Assembly (NCBI GenBank): GCA_900316365.1
Contig: ONCO01000005.1
Span: 159,621 to 194,654 of the forward strand
Length of the DNA: 35,034 bases
DNA from: an uncultured Erysipelotrichaceae bacterium
GTDB taxonomy: Bacteria > Bacillota_I > Bacilli_A > RFN20 > CAG-826
Direction: 5' to 3'
The notes under the pieces are model-generated. The model was not told where the DNA came from, did no database searches, and saw only the letters and a list, made by a program, of their open reading frames with translations. Positions 23,004-32,300 of the stretch are shown here, piece by piece. How positions within the stretch are numbered: position 1 is the first letter of the stretch; each line of letters opens with the position of its first letter. The position numbers and the translations under genes are program-made.

Positions 23004-23771
23004 TTACAAAAGTTCCGGATTTTCATCATTTTCTCCTGTGTTGGAGTCTTTGATGATGATGTAGAGCTTGCCGACGAGGAAGAGCAAGGCCGTGACCGAG
23101 ATGGCAACGAGGACGAAGTAGTTGATGCTTTCGTCCCACCTCCAGACGATCACCGCCGCATCCATTAGGAGGGCCACAAAGAATGGGATGGCGTCCATGA
23201 GGTCGTCTTTCCCACCGAACAAGTGATAAAGGAGATAAGTGAATAAACCCACGAGCGCGAGGGCGGCGACGGCCTCCGTGATGTGGAAGAAGACATGGGA
23301 CTTCATCTCTGACTGATAAATTACCGGGATGGCCATCGAGAAGGCCACCAAGTAGAAGAAGGAGAACCATTTCTTGAGGTTAGGCTGACTGGCTAAGACA
23401 TATATCAGCATCCCGAATATCAAGATGCCGTAGGAGATGAATTGAAGCCAGGTCATCGTATTTGGGGTGTGGATCATGCCGCTGAGCAAAATGATGCCAG
23501 AGGCGATCGCGAGGTTTTTGAGATTGACGCCGTTTTTGACGTTGAAGAGATAAATCACGCTGTCGCGGCAGAACATGATGATATAGACAAACCACACGGC
23601 CAAGGAGATGCCAAGAACAAGAAAAGAGATGACGCCAAATTCGCCTTTTGGATTGCCGTCATTCAATTGGGTGATGACGCTCGTGTAGACCCTCTCGGCC
23701 ATTAGGATTATGAAGTACAACCAAAAACAGAGGTTCACGAGATAGGTGGCAGCTACATTCTCTTTTTTCAT
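23004..23771 (-). CDS. Multi-pass membrane protein of unknown function
   Basis: This 255-residue protein has roughly seven or eight hydrophobic segments (for example near residues 10-28, 47-67, 86-101, 107-127, 134-152, 162-183, 191-209 and 212-237) and a short acidic C-terminal tail (SNTGENDENPELL). The start is well supported by AAAGGAG seven bases upstream. I recognise no transporter motif. It reads alone: a terminator for the glycosyltransferase lies just upstream, and xfp is separated by 244 bp. An imperfect stem-loop (ATGGCA...TGCCAT, 22934-22982) follows its stop and could stabilise the 3' end. Trp-Leu-Gln and Asn-Pro-rich loops do not suggest a catalytic role. Confidence 0.7.
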   Translation of the reverse strand: MKKENVAATYLVNLCFWLYFIILMAERVYTSVITQLNDGNPKGEFGVISFLVLGISLAVWFVYIIMFCRDSVIYLFNVKNGVNLKNLAIASGIILLSGMIHTPNTMTWLQFISYGILIFGMLIYVLASQPNLKKWFSFFYLVAFSMAIPVIYQSEMKSHVFFHITEAVAALALVGLFTYLLYHLFGGKDDLMDAIPFFVALLMDAAVIVWRWDESINYFVLVAISVTALLFLVGKLYIIIKDSNTGENDENPELL

Positions 23772-23812
23772 GTTTTTGCTCCTTTATCGTAGCAAATGGA
23801 GATGAAATAAAC

Positions 23813-23836
23813 AAAAAAGGCGCTTTTTACGCGCCC
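23813..23836 (-). terminator. Intrinsic terminator of the TetR-GPH-GH36-GT operon
   Basis: A GGCGC/GCGCC stem with a 7-nt loop is followed on the minus strand by six T, directly after the glycosyltransferase stop. Confidence 0.78.
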
Positions 23837-23842
23837 TTAATG

Positions 23843-25282
23843 TCATTTACGTCCTTCGACTGCGAGCTTAACGCATTCGTAGGCGCCGTTATAGAAGCCG
23901 GCTTGCTTCAAAGTGACGATGCGTTTGCACATCATCTTGATCAAGTCGCGGTCCTGCACGAGGTAATCGAGCATCTTATTCATGCTCTTTTCGTCTGGGC
24001 ATTCCTTCACCGCGTCGCCCATCTCTCGTCCATAGATTCCGCCATAGACCTCATGTCCGCCGATATGGCGCATGAAGAGCTTCGGGATCGGGTAATAGAC
24101 GAGTTCGCTAGGCTTGGTGATGAGGAGGTCGCTGACATTCATCAATAAGTTGGTGCTATAGACCGCCTGGAAGATATCTTCGTTGCAGATCGCGTAGATG
24201 CCGGTTAAGTCCTTCTTCTCAAGGTCTTTGGCCATCTTCTCGACTTTGTCGTATTCATTGAAGAGGTTGACGGTCTCGAAGCCTTTGAGCTCCGCTTTGA
24301 GCTTGTTATAGACGCCCTGATGGTCGCCGAAGTTGATCATGATCATGACCTTGTTCTCCTTAACGTAAGGGAGAAGATGCTCGATCATGCCCTTATAGAG
24401 GGAATATCCAGCCCCGGCGCCGCCAACGGTCATGAGGATGCGGATAGGCCTGCCTTCGTCTAAACGCTTGATGCGTTCTTCGTTGACTTTCTCGCAATTG
24501 ACGACGAGCTCATGGTCGACGTAGCAGCCGACGAGCTTGAGGTCTTTGTCCTTCATGCCTTTAAGAGGTTTCTTGTCAAAGCCATCGAAGGTCTTATAAC
24601 CAACATAGGCAAATGGGGTCTGGACGGTATGGATCGCGCCTTCGGAGAGGTGGAGGCCCATCGGCCAGTTATCCGGGATGGCGTTGACGACATGGGTCAT
24701 GCCCGCGTGGATGGCGGCCTGGGATGGCCAGACGTGGGTGGCGATATATGGGGTGTCCTTCGGGATGTTATGGAAGAGAGGGACCAATAATTCGGTGTTC
24801 TTCTGATCGCCGATGTTATAGGTGATCTTCTTAAAGCCTTCGGAGTTAAGCGGTTCCCAAAGAAGCTTATTGAAGAGTTTGCTCTTCTGCGAGAGCTTTG
24901 AGCCCATGGAATAGAGCTCATTCTGCTCGCGGATCCATTTGGAGCCGGTCGCATCGAAAGAAGCGAGGTCCAACCAATATGGGTCATAGCCTAAGGCTTT
25001 CGCGCAGGAGGCCATGGCGATGGAGATACGGTAATGGCCAAAACCCATACGGATATTGCCGACGATGAGCGGCTTGCCTTTGAAGGAAGCGTGCTTCTCG
25101 TCTAAGACGATGTTTTGGACTCCCATGGACTTAAGGGTCGGGATCTCCTTATAGCCCAAGCAATATTCCTTATTGGTGTCGTCCCCGTATTTCTTAAGGT
25201 TCTTGGCCTTGGTTTTATTGGCTTTTTTAACTAATTTCTTCGGCATTGCGTTGCCGAAGATGACGCTGGATTTATCTTCCAT
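23843..25282 (-). CDS. Putative GT-B glycosyltransferase (GT28/MGDG-synthase-like)
   Basis: This 479-residue protein has a Lys-rich N-terminus. GNIRMGFGHYRISIA (residues 75-89) resembles the GxGH acceptor-side motif of MurG and MGDG synthases. LMTVGGAGAGYS starts the second Rossmann domain, and NVSDLLITKPSELVYYPIPKLF matches the donor-sugar segment (ADLVISKPGG) of GT28 enzymes. I infer transfer of a sugar from a nucleotide donor, possibly to a membrane lipid, at the cytoplasmic face. No membrane helix is obvious. The start overlaps the GH36 stop by 11 bp and has AAAGGAG upstream, so the two are translated together, an unusual pairing for a catabolic glycosidase. The exact family is uncertain. 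Confidence 0.65.
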   Translation of the reverse strand: MEDKSSVIFGNAMPKKLVKKANKTKAKNLKKYGDDTNKEYCLGYKEIPTLKSMGVQNIVLDEKHASFKGKPLIVGNIRMGFGHYRISIAMASCAKALGYDPYWLDLASFDATGSKWIREQNELYSMGSKLSQKSKLFNKLLWEPLNSEGFKKITYNIGDQKNTELLVPLFHNIPKDTPYIATHVWPSQAAIHAGMTHVVNAIPDNWPMGLHLSEGAIHTVQTPFAYVGYKTFDGFDKKPLKGMKDKDLKLVGCYVDHELVVNCEKVNEERIKRLDEGRPIRILMTVGGAGAGYSLYKGMIEHLLPYVKENKVMIMINFGDHQGVYNKLKAELKGFETVNLFNEYDKVEKMAKDLEKKDLTGIYAICNEDIFQAVYSTNLLMNVSDLLITKPSELVYYPIPKLFMRHIGGHEVYGGIYGREMGDAVKECPDEKSMNKMLDYLVQDRDLIKMMCKRIVTLKQAGFYNGAYECVKLAVEGRK

Positions 25283-26885
25283 GGACGAAGACTCCTTTCG
25301 AGGTGGAGTAGAGGAGTTTCTCTGCTCTGCCGTTTAATTTGTAGGTGATTTCGATGATGTCACCATCGACCTTATGGCTCCGATCCTGCGCGTGGTAGAA
25401 GATGTCGAGGGCTCGATTTAAGAGTTCCTTCTTCTCTTCGTCGTATTCGGAGAGGTTATCGCTATTCATGAGCAGTTGGCCATAAATGGCGTCGATGATG
25501 ATGATGGCTTCCTTCTGGGTCTTGCTAAGCTTGATGTTGTCATCCCTTAGCAAGAAGACGTCTGGGTCGTTGCCGAAGAGACGCTTATTCATGAAGTGCC
25601 TGAAGATGGTGTTTTGTAAGGTGACTTTGGTGGAGATTCTCTCGCGGTGCATCTTCCTCATGTACCAGACGTCGTCGAAGCTTAAGGAGATGTCCGGTCC
25701 GATGCGGAGATAATCGAAGACGTTAGCCGCCTGACCGATGGTGGCCCCGCAGCCAAGGATGATGGAGCCGCCTAAGATGTTTCTAAGTCTCTTATAGGCG
25801 TAGCTGGCCATCTCCGCGCGGGTTTTGCCTTTGTATTCGGCTCTGCTTGCGGCATAGAGGAAGTCGAGCTTAAAGAAGGAGAAGCCCATGTCCTTGTAGT
25901 AGGTAAGGCATTTCTCGATGTATTTCCAAACTTCCTCGTTCTCGAGGTCTAAGGCGTAGAAGCCAGACCAGTTGGAACCGCAGGAGCAATAGGAACCATC
26001 TTCGTCCTTCTTGAAGTATTCAGGATGCTCAATGAAGAGGCGGGATTTCCTTTCCGCGACGAGCGGGGCTAACCAGATGCCCGCGCGATATCCTTTCTTC
26101 TTTATGGCTTCGAGGATTGGCTCTAAGCCATTCGGGAATTTCTTGCCATCGACCTCAAGCCAGTCGCCGACGAAGGTCTCATAACCATCATCGATCTGGA
26201 AGAGGTTGAATCTTTCGTCTAAGCCCTCTAAATCACGGAGGATGATGTCCTCAGAGATGTTCTGGTAGTAGTTGTACCAGGAGGTGTAGCCGAAGATCTT
26301 CGCGAGGTCTTTCTTCGGGAAGTCTTCCTCAAAGGCTTTCTTGGCCTCGTAGATCGTGGTGAAGGTCTTGTATTTTAAGACTTGGAAGCTTTCGCCTTTC
26401 TTAAGGCTTTTGCCTTCGACGTCGGAATAGAGGATCAAGGAGTTCTTTTCCTTATTGTAGGAATAAATAAGGAAGGCGTTCTCTGCGTTGAGGGAATAAG
26501 AGATACGGCAGTCATTTCCGAAGGCGTAGAAGAAGTCATAGCCATGGAGTTTGTTCTTGGAATAATCGTAGATATGGGAATCGCCATAACGGTCGAACTT
26601 CCAGAATTTTAAGGCTGGGCCGAAGATGTTCCTGACGTCCCTTTCGACGAAGTTGCCTTTGATTTCCCTGGTATCGGTCCAGGATTGATAGCCATTCCAG
26701 AACTTGGTGTCGTTAGCATTCATCGCCCAGTGGCTGCTTTGTTTATAGGAAATAAGGGTAATGTCCTTTTTGGCGGTCACGGTGACGGTGTGAAGGGGAC
26801 CTTCAACGACCTCGGTCACGGCGACGTCGTCATTGGACTCTTTGGTTTTGATTTCAATGCCGTTTTTGGAATAAGTGAGTGTCAT
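25272..26885 (-). CDS. GH36-type alpha-galactosidase (melibiase-like), compact form
   Basis: This 537-residue protein shows the GH36 fold. An N-terminal beta domain (residues 1-195) precedes a TIM barrel with FNLFQIDDGYETFVGDW, FPNGLEPILEAIKKKGYRAGIWLAPL, FFKLDFLYA (nucleophile Asp341) and LRIGPDISLSFDDVW (acid/base Asp398). No signal peptide is visible, so it acts in the cytoplasm on imported alpha-galactosides such as melibiose or raffinose. It is shorter than common 700-residue GH36 enzymes, mainly at both ends. The ribosome site AAGGAGA precedes ATG; the GPH symporter gene ends 3 nt upstream, so uptake and hydrolysis are coupled. Alpha-N-acetylgalactosaminidase activity is an alternative. 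Confidence 0.87.
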   Translation of the reverse strand: MTLTYSKNGIEIKTKESNDDVAVTEVVEGPLHTVTVTAKKDITLISYKQSSHWAMNANDTKFWNGYQSWTDTREIKGNFVERDVRNIFGPALKFWKFDRYGDSHIYDYSKNKLHGYDFFYAFGNDCRISYSLNAENAFLIYSYNKEKNSLILYSDVEGKSLKKGESFQVLKYKTFTTIYEAKKAFEEDFPKKDLAKIFGYTSWYNYYQNISEDIILRDLEGLDERFNLFQIDDGYETFVGDWLEVDGKKFPNGLEPILEAIKKKGYRAGIWLAPLVAERKSRLFIEHPEYFKKDEDGSYCSCGSNWSGFYALDLENEEVWKYIEKCLTYYKDMGFSFFKLDFLYAASRAEYKGKTRAEMASYAYKRLRNILGGSIILGCGATIGQAANVFDYLRIGPDISLSFDDVWYMRKMHRERISTKVTLQNTIFRHFMNKRLFGNDPDVFLLRDDNIKLSKTQKEAIIIIDAIYGQLLMNSDNLSEYDEEKKELLNRALDIFYHAQDRSHKVDGDIIEITYKLNGRAEKLLYSTSKGVFVHGR

Positions 26886-26888
26886 CGC

Positions 26889-28355
26889 TTATTCTCCTTT
26901 TTCGTCCGGTTCCTTTTCGTTTTCGATGGCTTTGATGAAAGCTTCGTCGCCTTCTTTGGCGATGGTCTTCATGACGGACTTCTCACGGTAGAACATGAGG
27001 ATGACTGCGCCGGCGATGCAGAAGGCGACGGCGACGAGGGCGGTGATCATAAGACCGATTGGGTTAGCGGAGATGTCATTGGAGGTTGGGTCCTGGGCCT
27101 GGCCGATGATGGCAAGGCTGGTGAAGGAAAGCATGGCGACGGACTGACCGAACTTCATGGCGAAGGTACGGGCCGCGAAGAACATGCCCTCTCTCTTTTC
27201 GCCGGTCTTGATGGAGTCGGCTTCAGCGACGTCGGCGACGATGGACTGTGGGATGATGCCGAGTAAGGCCATTGGCATAGCGGCGATGACGCAGATGGCG
27301 ATGCCGAAGATAAGGCCCATGTTGTTGGTGTCATTGCAGACGATGCCGGAGATGGCGGTGATGACATAAGCGAGCGCTAAGCCGAAGAAGCCGGCGATGA
27401 CGAGTTTCTTTTTGCCAAACTTCTTAACAAGTCCGGTGACGAGCGGATAGAAGACGGCGCTTAAGACGGTCATGGCGCCCATAAGGACCATGGTCATGCT
27501 CTCATCAAGATGCATGGAGACGGTGACGAAGAATGGAAGACCGGTCTGGAATAAGGTCATACCGACCCAATACATGATGTCGGAGAAGGAGAAGACGCGG
27601 AAATCCTTATTCTTGAAGGTAGCGGCCAAGGACTTGAAGGCATCGGTGCCCGCTGGCTTGGCTTCGACGAAGTCGGTTTCCTTAAGAAGGAAGGTTGGGA
27701 TAAGTAAGCAAACAAGAGCGATAACGGCTAAGACGATGAAGCAGATACGATAGCTCCAGTAGTAGGCCACGCCGGCGCGTCGGAGCATGTCGGCAAAGAC
27801 GAATGGGGTATAGGCAAGAAGGGTGCCGGCGAAGAAGGTGAGGGAGATGGCGGTGGAGATGTACATACGGTCTTCCTGGGTTTTGCCAAACTCAGAGATA
27901 AGAGCGTTGTATGGGGTGCAGTAGACGGTCATCGCGGTATAGAAGAGGACCAAGAAGACGGCGACCCAAGCGATGTTGAGCGCGAAGTTATCGCCCGGAT
28001 TGGAGACCGGGGCGAAGAAGACGAGGACGGTGATGATCGCGAATGGGATGGCGGACCATCTCATGAACGGGATGCGGCGGCCATTCTTGGATTTGCAGTT
28101 ATCGGACATGTTCGCGACCATTGGGTCGGTGACCGCGTCCCAGATACGGCAAAGGGCGGTAATCAAACCGAGAACCGTCAAGAATCCACCGATGATCAAA
28201 CCGGATGGGATGAGGAACGGAACGCCACCATCGTGGACGTCTTTGTTGATGAGGTAGAACGCGACGAGCCAAGCGGAGATAATGCCGCTGAGCATGCTCC
28301 AGCCGAGCTGGCCGATCGCGAAGATCCACATCTGTTTCTTTGTGAGTCGTTTCAT
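26889..28355 (-). CDS. GPH-family sugar:cation symporter (MelB-like)
   Basis: This 488-residue protein has about 12 membrane helices. The GPH fingerprint RIWDAVTDPMVANMSD is at residues 69-84, with the cation-site Asp in DAVTDP; GRRIPFMRWSAIPF and TPYNALISEF follow. The long central loop (FVEAKPAGTDAFKSL) and the hydrophilic C-terminal tail (EKEPDEKGE) are typical. It probably imports an alpha-galactoside or related glycoside with Na+ or H+, feeding the GH36 enzyme 3 nt downstream. A strong AAGGAGG ribosome site lies before the ATG. The TetR gene ends 32 bp upstream on the same strand, so TetR and transporter probably share a transcript. The substrate is inferred from the neighbour. Confidence 0.92.
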   Translation of the reverse strand: MKRLTKKQMWIFAIGQLGWSMLSGIISAWLVAFYLINKDVHDGGVPFLIPSGLIIGGFLTVLGLITALCRIWDAVTDPMVANMSDNCKSKNGRRIPFMRWSAIPFAIITVLVFFAPVSNPGDNFALNIAWVAVFLVLFYTAMTVYCTPYNALISEFGKTQEDRMYISTAISLTFFAGTLLAYTPFVFADMLRRAGVAYYWSYRICFIVLAVIALVCLLIPTFLLKETDFVEAKPAGTDAFKSLAATFKNKDFRVFSFSDIMYWVGMTLFQTGLPFFVTVSMHLDESMTMVLMGAMTVLSAVFYPLVTGLVKKFGKKKLVIAGFFGLALAYVITAISGIVCNDTNNMGLIFGIAICVIAAMPMALLGIIPQSIVADVAEADSIKTGEKREGMFFAARTFAMKFGQSVAMLSFTSLAIIGQAQDPTSNDISANPIGLMITALVAVAFCIAGAVILMFYREKSVMKTIAKEGDEAFIKAIENEKEPDEKGE

Positions 28356-28387
28356 TTGTTATGCCTCCTTGGTTGCTATAAGTGAAA

Positions 28388-28984
28388 CTATTTCAAGTAG
28401 GAGAGGAAGGCGTGGATGACTTCCCTGATTTCCTCTTCTTTGTTGATGGCTAAATCCTGTGGGAGCGCGCTATCTAAAGCGGCGAGCTTCTTGCATAACT
28501 CCAATAAGGAGTGGGTGCTGCCGTAATAGAAGAGCTCCGGTTTTTCGATCGCCCTTAAGCTGCCGTCTTTGATGCCAGCCTTATAAGACTCAAGGAAGTA
28601 GTCCTTGAACTTATCGAGGGCGTTCGGATATTCGCTACCAGAGAGGGTGGCGAGATAAAGCGAATCGAAGCCGGTTAAGAAGCGGTAGTAGTCCGGATGG
28701 ATGATGTAGACGTTGAGGAAAAGGTTATAGAAGCCTTCGATGCATTGATATCCGGTAGCGGTGCCTTCCTCGTTGATGTTGGAGGCCACGATTTCCTTCT
28801 GCAAAGCGATCGCGACTTCAGTGACCAATTTCTCTTTGGTCTGGAAATAACGATAGATCGTAGCCTCGCCGACCGCGGAGGCCTGCGCGACGTCCTTAAT
28901 CGTCACTTCCTGGATGCTGGTGGAGAGTAATAACTCCTTGGCTTTTTCAATAATGTAAGCCCGTTTAATGTCTTTGAATCCCAT
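28388..28984 (-). CDS. TetR-family transcriptional regulator
   Basis: This protein (198 residues from ATG 28982-28984) has an N-terminal TetR HTH: AKELLLSTSIQEVTIKDVAQASAVGEATIYRYFQTKEKLVTEVA. The C-terminal ligand domain is helical. A longer frame from TTG 29005 is possible, but those seven codons lie on a perfect inverted repeat, and the predicted transcription start falls near 29002, so ATG is preferred. No Shine-Dalgarno precedes the ATG in the short leader. It heads the operon with the GPH symporter, GH36 enzyme and glycosyltransferase and probably represses it in the absence of a glycoside or lipid signal. TetR control of a sugar operon is less common than LacI or AraC control. Confidence 0.87.
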   Translation of the reverse strand: MGFKDIKRAYIIEKAKELLLSTSIQEVTIKDVAQASAVGEATIYRYFQTKEKLVTEVAIALQKEIVASNINEEGTATGYQCIEGFYNLFLNVYIIHPDYYRFLTGFDSLYLATLSGSEYPNALDKFKDYFLESYKAGIKDGSLRAIEKPELFYYGSTHSLLELCKKLAALDSALPQDLAINKEEEIREVIHAFLSYLK

Positions 28985-28987
28985 AAA

Positions 28988-29004
28988 TGATAGTTGCTCT
29001 ATCA
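28988..29004. promoter_or_regulatory. TetR operator TGATAGTTGCTCTATCA
   Basis: Perfect 6-bp arms TGATAG/CTATCA flank TTGCT, a 17-bp dyad typical of TetR operators. It covers the predicted transcription start between the -10 box (29009-29014) and the ATG (28984), so autorepression is expected. A half-site CAACTATC recurs near 29058. Confidence 0.62.
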
Positions 29005-29008
29005 AAAA

Positions 29009-29036
29009 GATATAACCCCTCTCATACCCTTGTCAA
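29009..29036 (-). promoter_or_regulatory. Promoter of the tetR operon
   Basis: On the minus strand a consensus TTGACA (29031-29036) and TATATC (29009-29014) are separated by 16 bp. The start point would fall near 29002, inside the palindromic operator. Confidence 0.62.
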
Positions 29037-29337
29037 TAGGAAAATGAAAGGGCTTACAACTATCGAAATGCCCATTTATGCAAAAATGCTTCCGCCCGTG
29101 CGTCTCGAGTGCAAACGCGTTTCCTTTATAACATAATAGGATTAAAGATAGCCTCTATGAGCCAAACCAGACGTTATGTTTCAGCAGCTAGTTTTGACGT
29201 TCAAGCCGAGACTTGATGCCTTTTCTTTTATTTTTTCGCGTGTGCGTTAAACTAAAGACAAGATATAACTACAAGAACAACTGGTGATTCGTAGATAGCC
29301 GAATCTTTGGCGCATTTCGCCGAGAAAGGAGAACGCT

Positions 29338-32300
29338 ATGGGCTTTTTCACCGAAAACAAAGAATGGCTCCGTGCCCTCGAGCAATCCAAGCTCCCAATT
29401 GCCGTCTATCAATTCAAGGATGGCAAGGTAGTGACGGTTTTAGTTTCTTTCGGTCTTATCTCCATGCAACGTCCTGGATTTACCAAAGAGGATTTGCTCA
29501 AACAATATAACGAAGACATGTACGTCAACGTCCATCCTAGCGACGCGAGAATGCTGGTGGCCAAAGCCAAACAATTCATCGGCGAGGATGGCGGCGTTTA
29601 TGATGCGATCTACCGCGAGAAGCTCTATGGCAAAGACACTTATTCCGTAGTCCATTCTTCCGGCTATCACTATTTCGCCCCTGATGGCGAACGTTTTGCC
29701 ATCATCTATTACGATGACATCAGCGGCGCATCTGACAGTATGTTGCTTGGGAATAAGATCTTCGGCGAGACCATCGCCGATATCTTAAGCGGCGAGAAGA
29801 ACGCCTATAACGTCGTTGACCTTGAGACCCATGAGCTCCTCTTCGTCAATAGCACCGCCCTTAAATTCTGGGGACCAGTCCGTCCATTCGATGTTGGCGT
29901 CACCCTCGAGGAATTCTTCCTTAAGCCTGGCACCAAGTTGGAGTTCTCAGTCGAAGAAGTGGCGGAGAAAGGCGACGTCATCGCCGCCGACGATACCGGC
30001 AGGGAATATGTCATCAGCGGCACCGTCACCACCTGGATGGGCAGGAAAGTCGTCGTTATTAAGGCGACGGAGGATAACACCCGTTTCTACGACGCCCTTA
30101 CAGGTCTTCCGAACCTTTCCTATTACCGTGCCCGACTCCCAAAGGCTTATCAGATCATCAAAGAACGCGGCGAAAGGCCATCGATCATCTATACCGACGT
30201 CATTGGTATGCGCCGCTACAACGATATGTTCGGCTTCGAGGCCGGCGATAGCCTTTTGAAGACCGTCGCCGCATCCTTTAAGAAGAACTTCCCGGATTCC
30301 TGGGTCTTCCGTGCCGCGGCTGACCACTTCATCGTCGTCACCGGCAAGAAGGACCTCTTCAAGAGGCTTTCCGACGTCAATGAGGACGCCCGCGCCATCT
30401 CCAATGAAATGACCATCGAGATTTGCGCTGGCGTATTGACACCATATGACGATGAAAAAGAAGTCATCCCGATGGTTCTGCAGGACCGCGCCAAGAGCGC
30501 ATGCGAAGTCGCGGAGAAAGCCGGACACTTCAAAGTCCTTCTTTACGACCACGAATTAGAGAGGGATGTCCGTTTACGCGAATATGTCATCGCCAATATC
30601 GACAAGGCTATCTCCGAAGGCTGGATCAAACCTTATTACCAGCCGGTCGTCCGCACGATCTCCGAGACTTTCTGCGGCATGGAGGCCTTAGCCAGGTGGG
30701 TTGACCCGGTTTACGGCATGTTGAATCCAGGCGCCTTTATCGATGCTTTGGAATCTTCCCGTCAGATCCATAAGCTCGATATGGCCATCATTGAGCAGGT
30801 CTGCCGCGATATGCGCCATAGGTTAGACAATCATTTAGAGGTCGCTCCGGTGTCCTTTAACCTTTCCCGTCTCGACTTCATTTCCTGCGACATCTTGGCC
30901 TACATCGAGAGGACCGTGAAGAAATATCGCATCCCGCGCGAATTGCTCCATATCGAAATCACCGAGAGCATCATGACCGCGGACTCCTATATCCGCGACC
31001 AAGTCAAACGCTTCCGCAAAACCGGCTATGAGGTTTGGATGGATGACTTCGGCTCTGGCTATAGCTCCCTCAACGTCTTGAAGGACTACGAATTCGACGA
31101 ACTTAAGATCGACATGAAATTCATCTCCTCCATGAGCGAGACCAGCCGCACGATCGTCCGTTCCGTCGTCCGTATGGCCAAGGAACTCGGCGTCGTAACC
31201 CTCGCGGAAGGCGTTGAGACGAAAGAACAATTCTCCTTCCTTAGGGACATCGGATGTCAGAAGGTCCAAGGTTATTACTTTGGCAAACCTGCTCCATTAG
31301 AAGAGACGATGGCCAAGATGGAGGAGATTAAACTCGAGCTTGAGAATGATGTCTGGCGTAACCGTTATTCGATCATCAGCCGCGTCGACTTCCTCGCCAA
31401 AGGCCCGATGGCCGTCCTTATCTATGACGGCAAGAAGTTCTCCTTCATTTACTCTAACGAGGCCTTTGAAAAAGAACTCAAGAGCGTTGGCCTAAGCGGC
31501 AGTAGAGACTTTGAATATCAGCTCAACGATGTGAACTTGCCGCTTCATGGCAAATTCGTGGAATTCGAAGCCAAGATGTTTGAGGCTGGCCACCTTACCG
31601 GACGTTTCGAAGAGCGTGGCGCCTATATGGCCATCATCTCCGAGAAGATCTATAGCGATGGCGATTACCACGCCTATTCAGTCAGCATCACTAACACCAA
31701 CGTCGCCGTCCTCGATAAACACGAGACCGAGCATAAAGGCGTCAGACGCCGCGTCCTCATCGCCGATGCCGACCATCAGGAACGTATGCTCCTCGGCAGC
31801 ATGCTTGAGGATGATTACGACGTCATCTATGCCGCGGATGGCATCCAGGCCCTCGATGCCTTAAGGGCCAACGCGGATAATCTCGATGTCGGCATATTCG
31901 ACCTCTTGATGCCGGGCATGAACGGCTTCGAGGCTATTAGGACCTTCCGTCAAGAAGGCCACGCCGGCACATCCTTCATTATGCTTTCCGACGATGAGGT
32001 CTTCGAGAAACGTTCCGTCGAATTGGGAGCGGCTATGTTCCTTCAGAAGCCAATCCCTTCTGCGGGCGTCCTCAAGGCCATTGTTAAGAATGCGATCGAT
32101 GGCTTCAGGCAGCTTCAGGAAGCCGTCCAGCGTTACATGGAGTACATGCCAGGCGGCGTCTTGCTCTTTAAAGATGATGAGGATGAGGAAATCGTCTATA
32201 CCAACCAGCACTTGCTCGATCTCTTCGAATGCGAGACCAAAGAAGAATTCTCCGACCTTGTCCATGGTTCCTTCTCTGGCGCGGTCTATGAAGAAGACTA

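Larger units (their letters stand above)
28985..29337. other. Intergenic region between tetR and the c-di-GMP gene
   Basis: About 350 bp lie between divergent genes. Besides the tetR promoter and operator it holds the perfect palindrome AAACGCGTTT (29113-29122), a CATAAT box (29132-29137), a small TCAAG/CTTGA hairpin followed by a T-rich tract (29201-29236), and TATAAC (29264-29269), a possible -10 for the downstream gene. No ORF or known riboswitch was recognised. Confidence 0.4.

Noticed and set aside
28985..29005. TTG start giving a longer TetR protein
   Set aside because: The region is a perfect inverted repeat and lies at or upstream of the predicted transcription start.
29947..30552. 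201-residue minus-strand ORF within the c-di-GMP gene
   Set aside because: It is opposite to the conserved GGDEF region and has no recognisable domain.
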